Source: Porphyromonadaceae bacterium UBA7042
GTDB taxonomy: Bacteria; Bacteroidota; Bacteroidia; Bacteroidales; Muribaculaceae
DNA length: 14,425 nucleotides
Direction of reading: 5' to 3'
Assembly (NCBI GenBank): GCA_002494015.1
Contig: DLAR01000061.1
Span: 12,874-27,298, forward strand
Positions 14,327 to 14,425 of this stretch are shown here, piece by piece. The notes under the pieces were generated by a model. It was not told the origin of the DNA. It did no database searches and saw only the letters and a program-made list of their open reading frames with translations. The position numbers were made by a program, and so were the translations under genes. How positions within the stretch are numbered: position 1 is the stretch's first letter; the number at the start of each line of letters is the position of its first letter.

Positions 14327-14425
14327 ACTAAATTTCCCCATCCCCCACCCTCTCCCCTTGAAAAAATTTTCCACCTCCCGCCACAACCCTATGTCTTTTG
14401 ATATTTTTTTATTGCTGTCCGATAA

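Overview
The window looks like a chromosomal stretch of a Bacteroidales bacterium, most likely a gut lineage such as Muribaculaceae. Four things point there. The protein families are those of the order: a GGM-tailed GroEL, a secreted protein with a type IX secretion (T9SS) C-terminal tail, and Bacteroidetes-style lipoproteins. Promoters fit the Bacteroidetes sigma-70 pattern TTG-N19-21-TAnnTTTG. Clear Shine-Dalgarno sequences are absent. Intergenic DNA is AT-rich around GC-richer genes. Placement below the order is inference; no rRNA or other taxonomic marker is present.

Layout. (1) 67-2025, minus: the chaperonin operon groES-groEL. Upstream of groES lie a sigma-54-like -24/-12 element and several TGACA/TGTCA pentamers. 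(2) 2168-2893, minus: a PlsC-type lysophosphatidate acyltransferase, divergent from (3) 3120-3392, plus: an HU-family nucleoid protein with its own -7 element and a strong terminator. (4) 3532-5280, plus: a secreted FN3/jelly-roll protein with a T9SS sorting tail, driven by a textbook Bacteroidetes promoter. (5) 5381-6100, plus: an unrecognised lipoprotein of lower GC. (6) 6105-6405: a 301-bp non-coding element with 16-bp terminal inverted repeats and three internal hairpins, probably a MITE or an internally deleted IS. It fills the space between convergent genes. (7) 12920-6438, minus: a five-gene tripartite efflux operon in the order TolC-like outer-membrane factor, AcrA-like lipoprotein adaptor, four-helix-bundle (S23/IVS family) protein, AcrB-like RND pump, PII-like small protein. 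It starts at a clear promoter. (8) 14298-13093, minus: threonine ammonia-lyase with a C-terminal ACT-like domain, ended by a strong hairpin terminator just upstream of the efflux promoter.

How the parts fit. Adaptor, RND pump and outer-membrane factor together make a complete proton-driven efflux pump. The PII-like protein is the last gene, 22 bp after the pump gene, and is a candidate regulator of the pump. The four-helix-bundle gene sits between adaptor and pump genes that are usually adjacent. All four gaps in this operon carry short-period AT-rich repeats. The most notable items are the PII-like/RND pairing, the four-helix-bundle gene in the operon, the MITE-like element and the groES upstream region. 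I see no CRISPR array, tRNA, rRNA, phage module, or complete defence system in the window.
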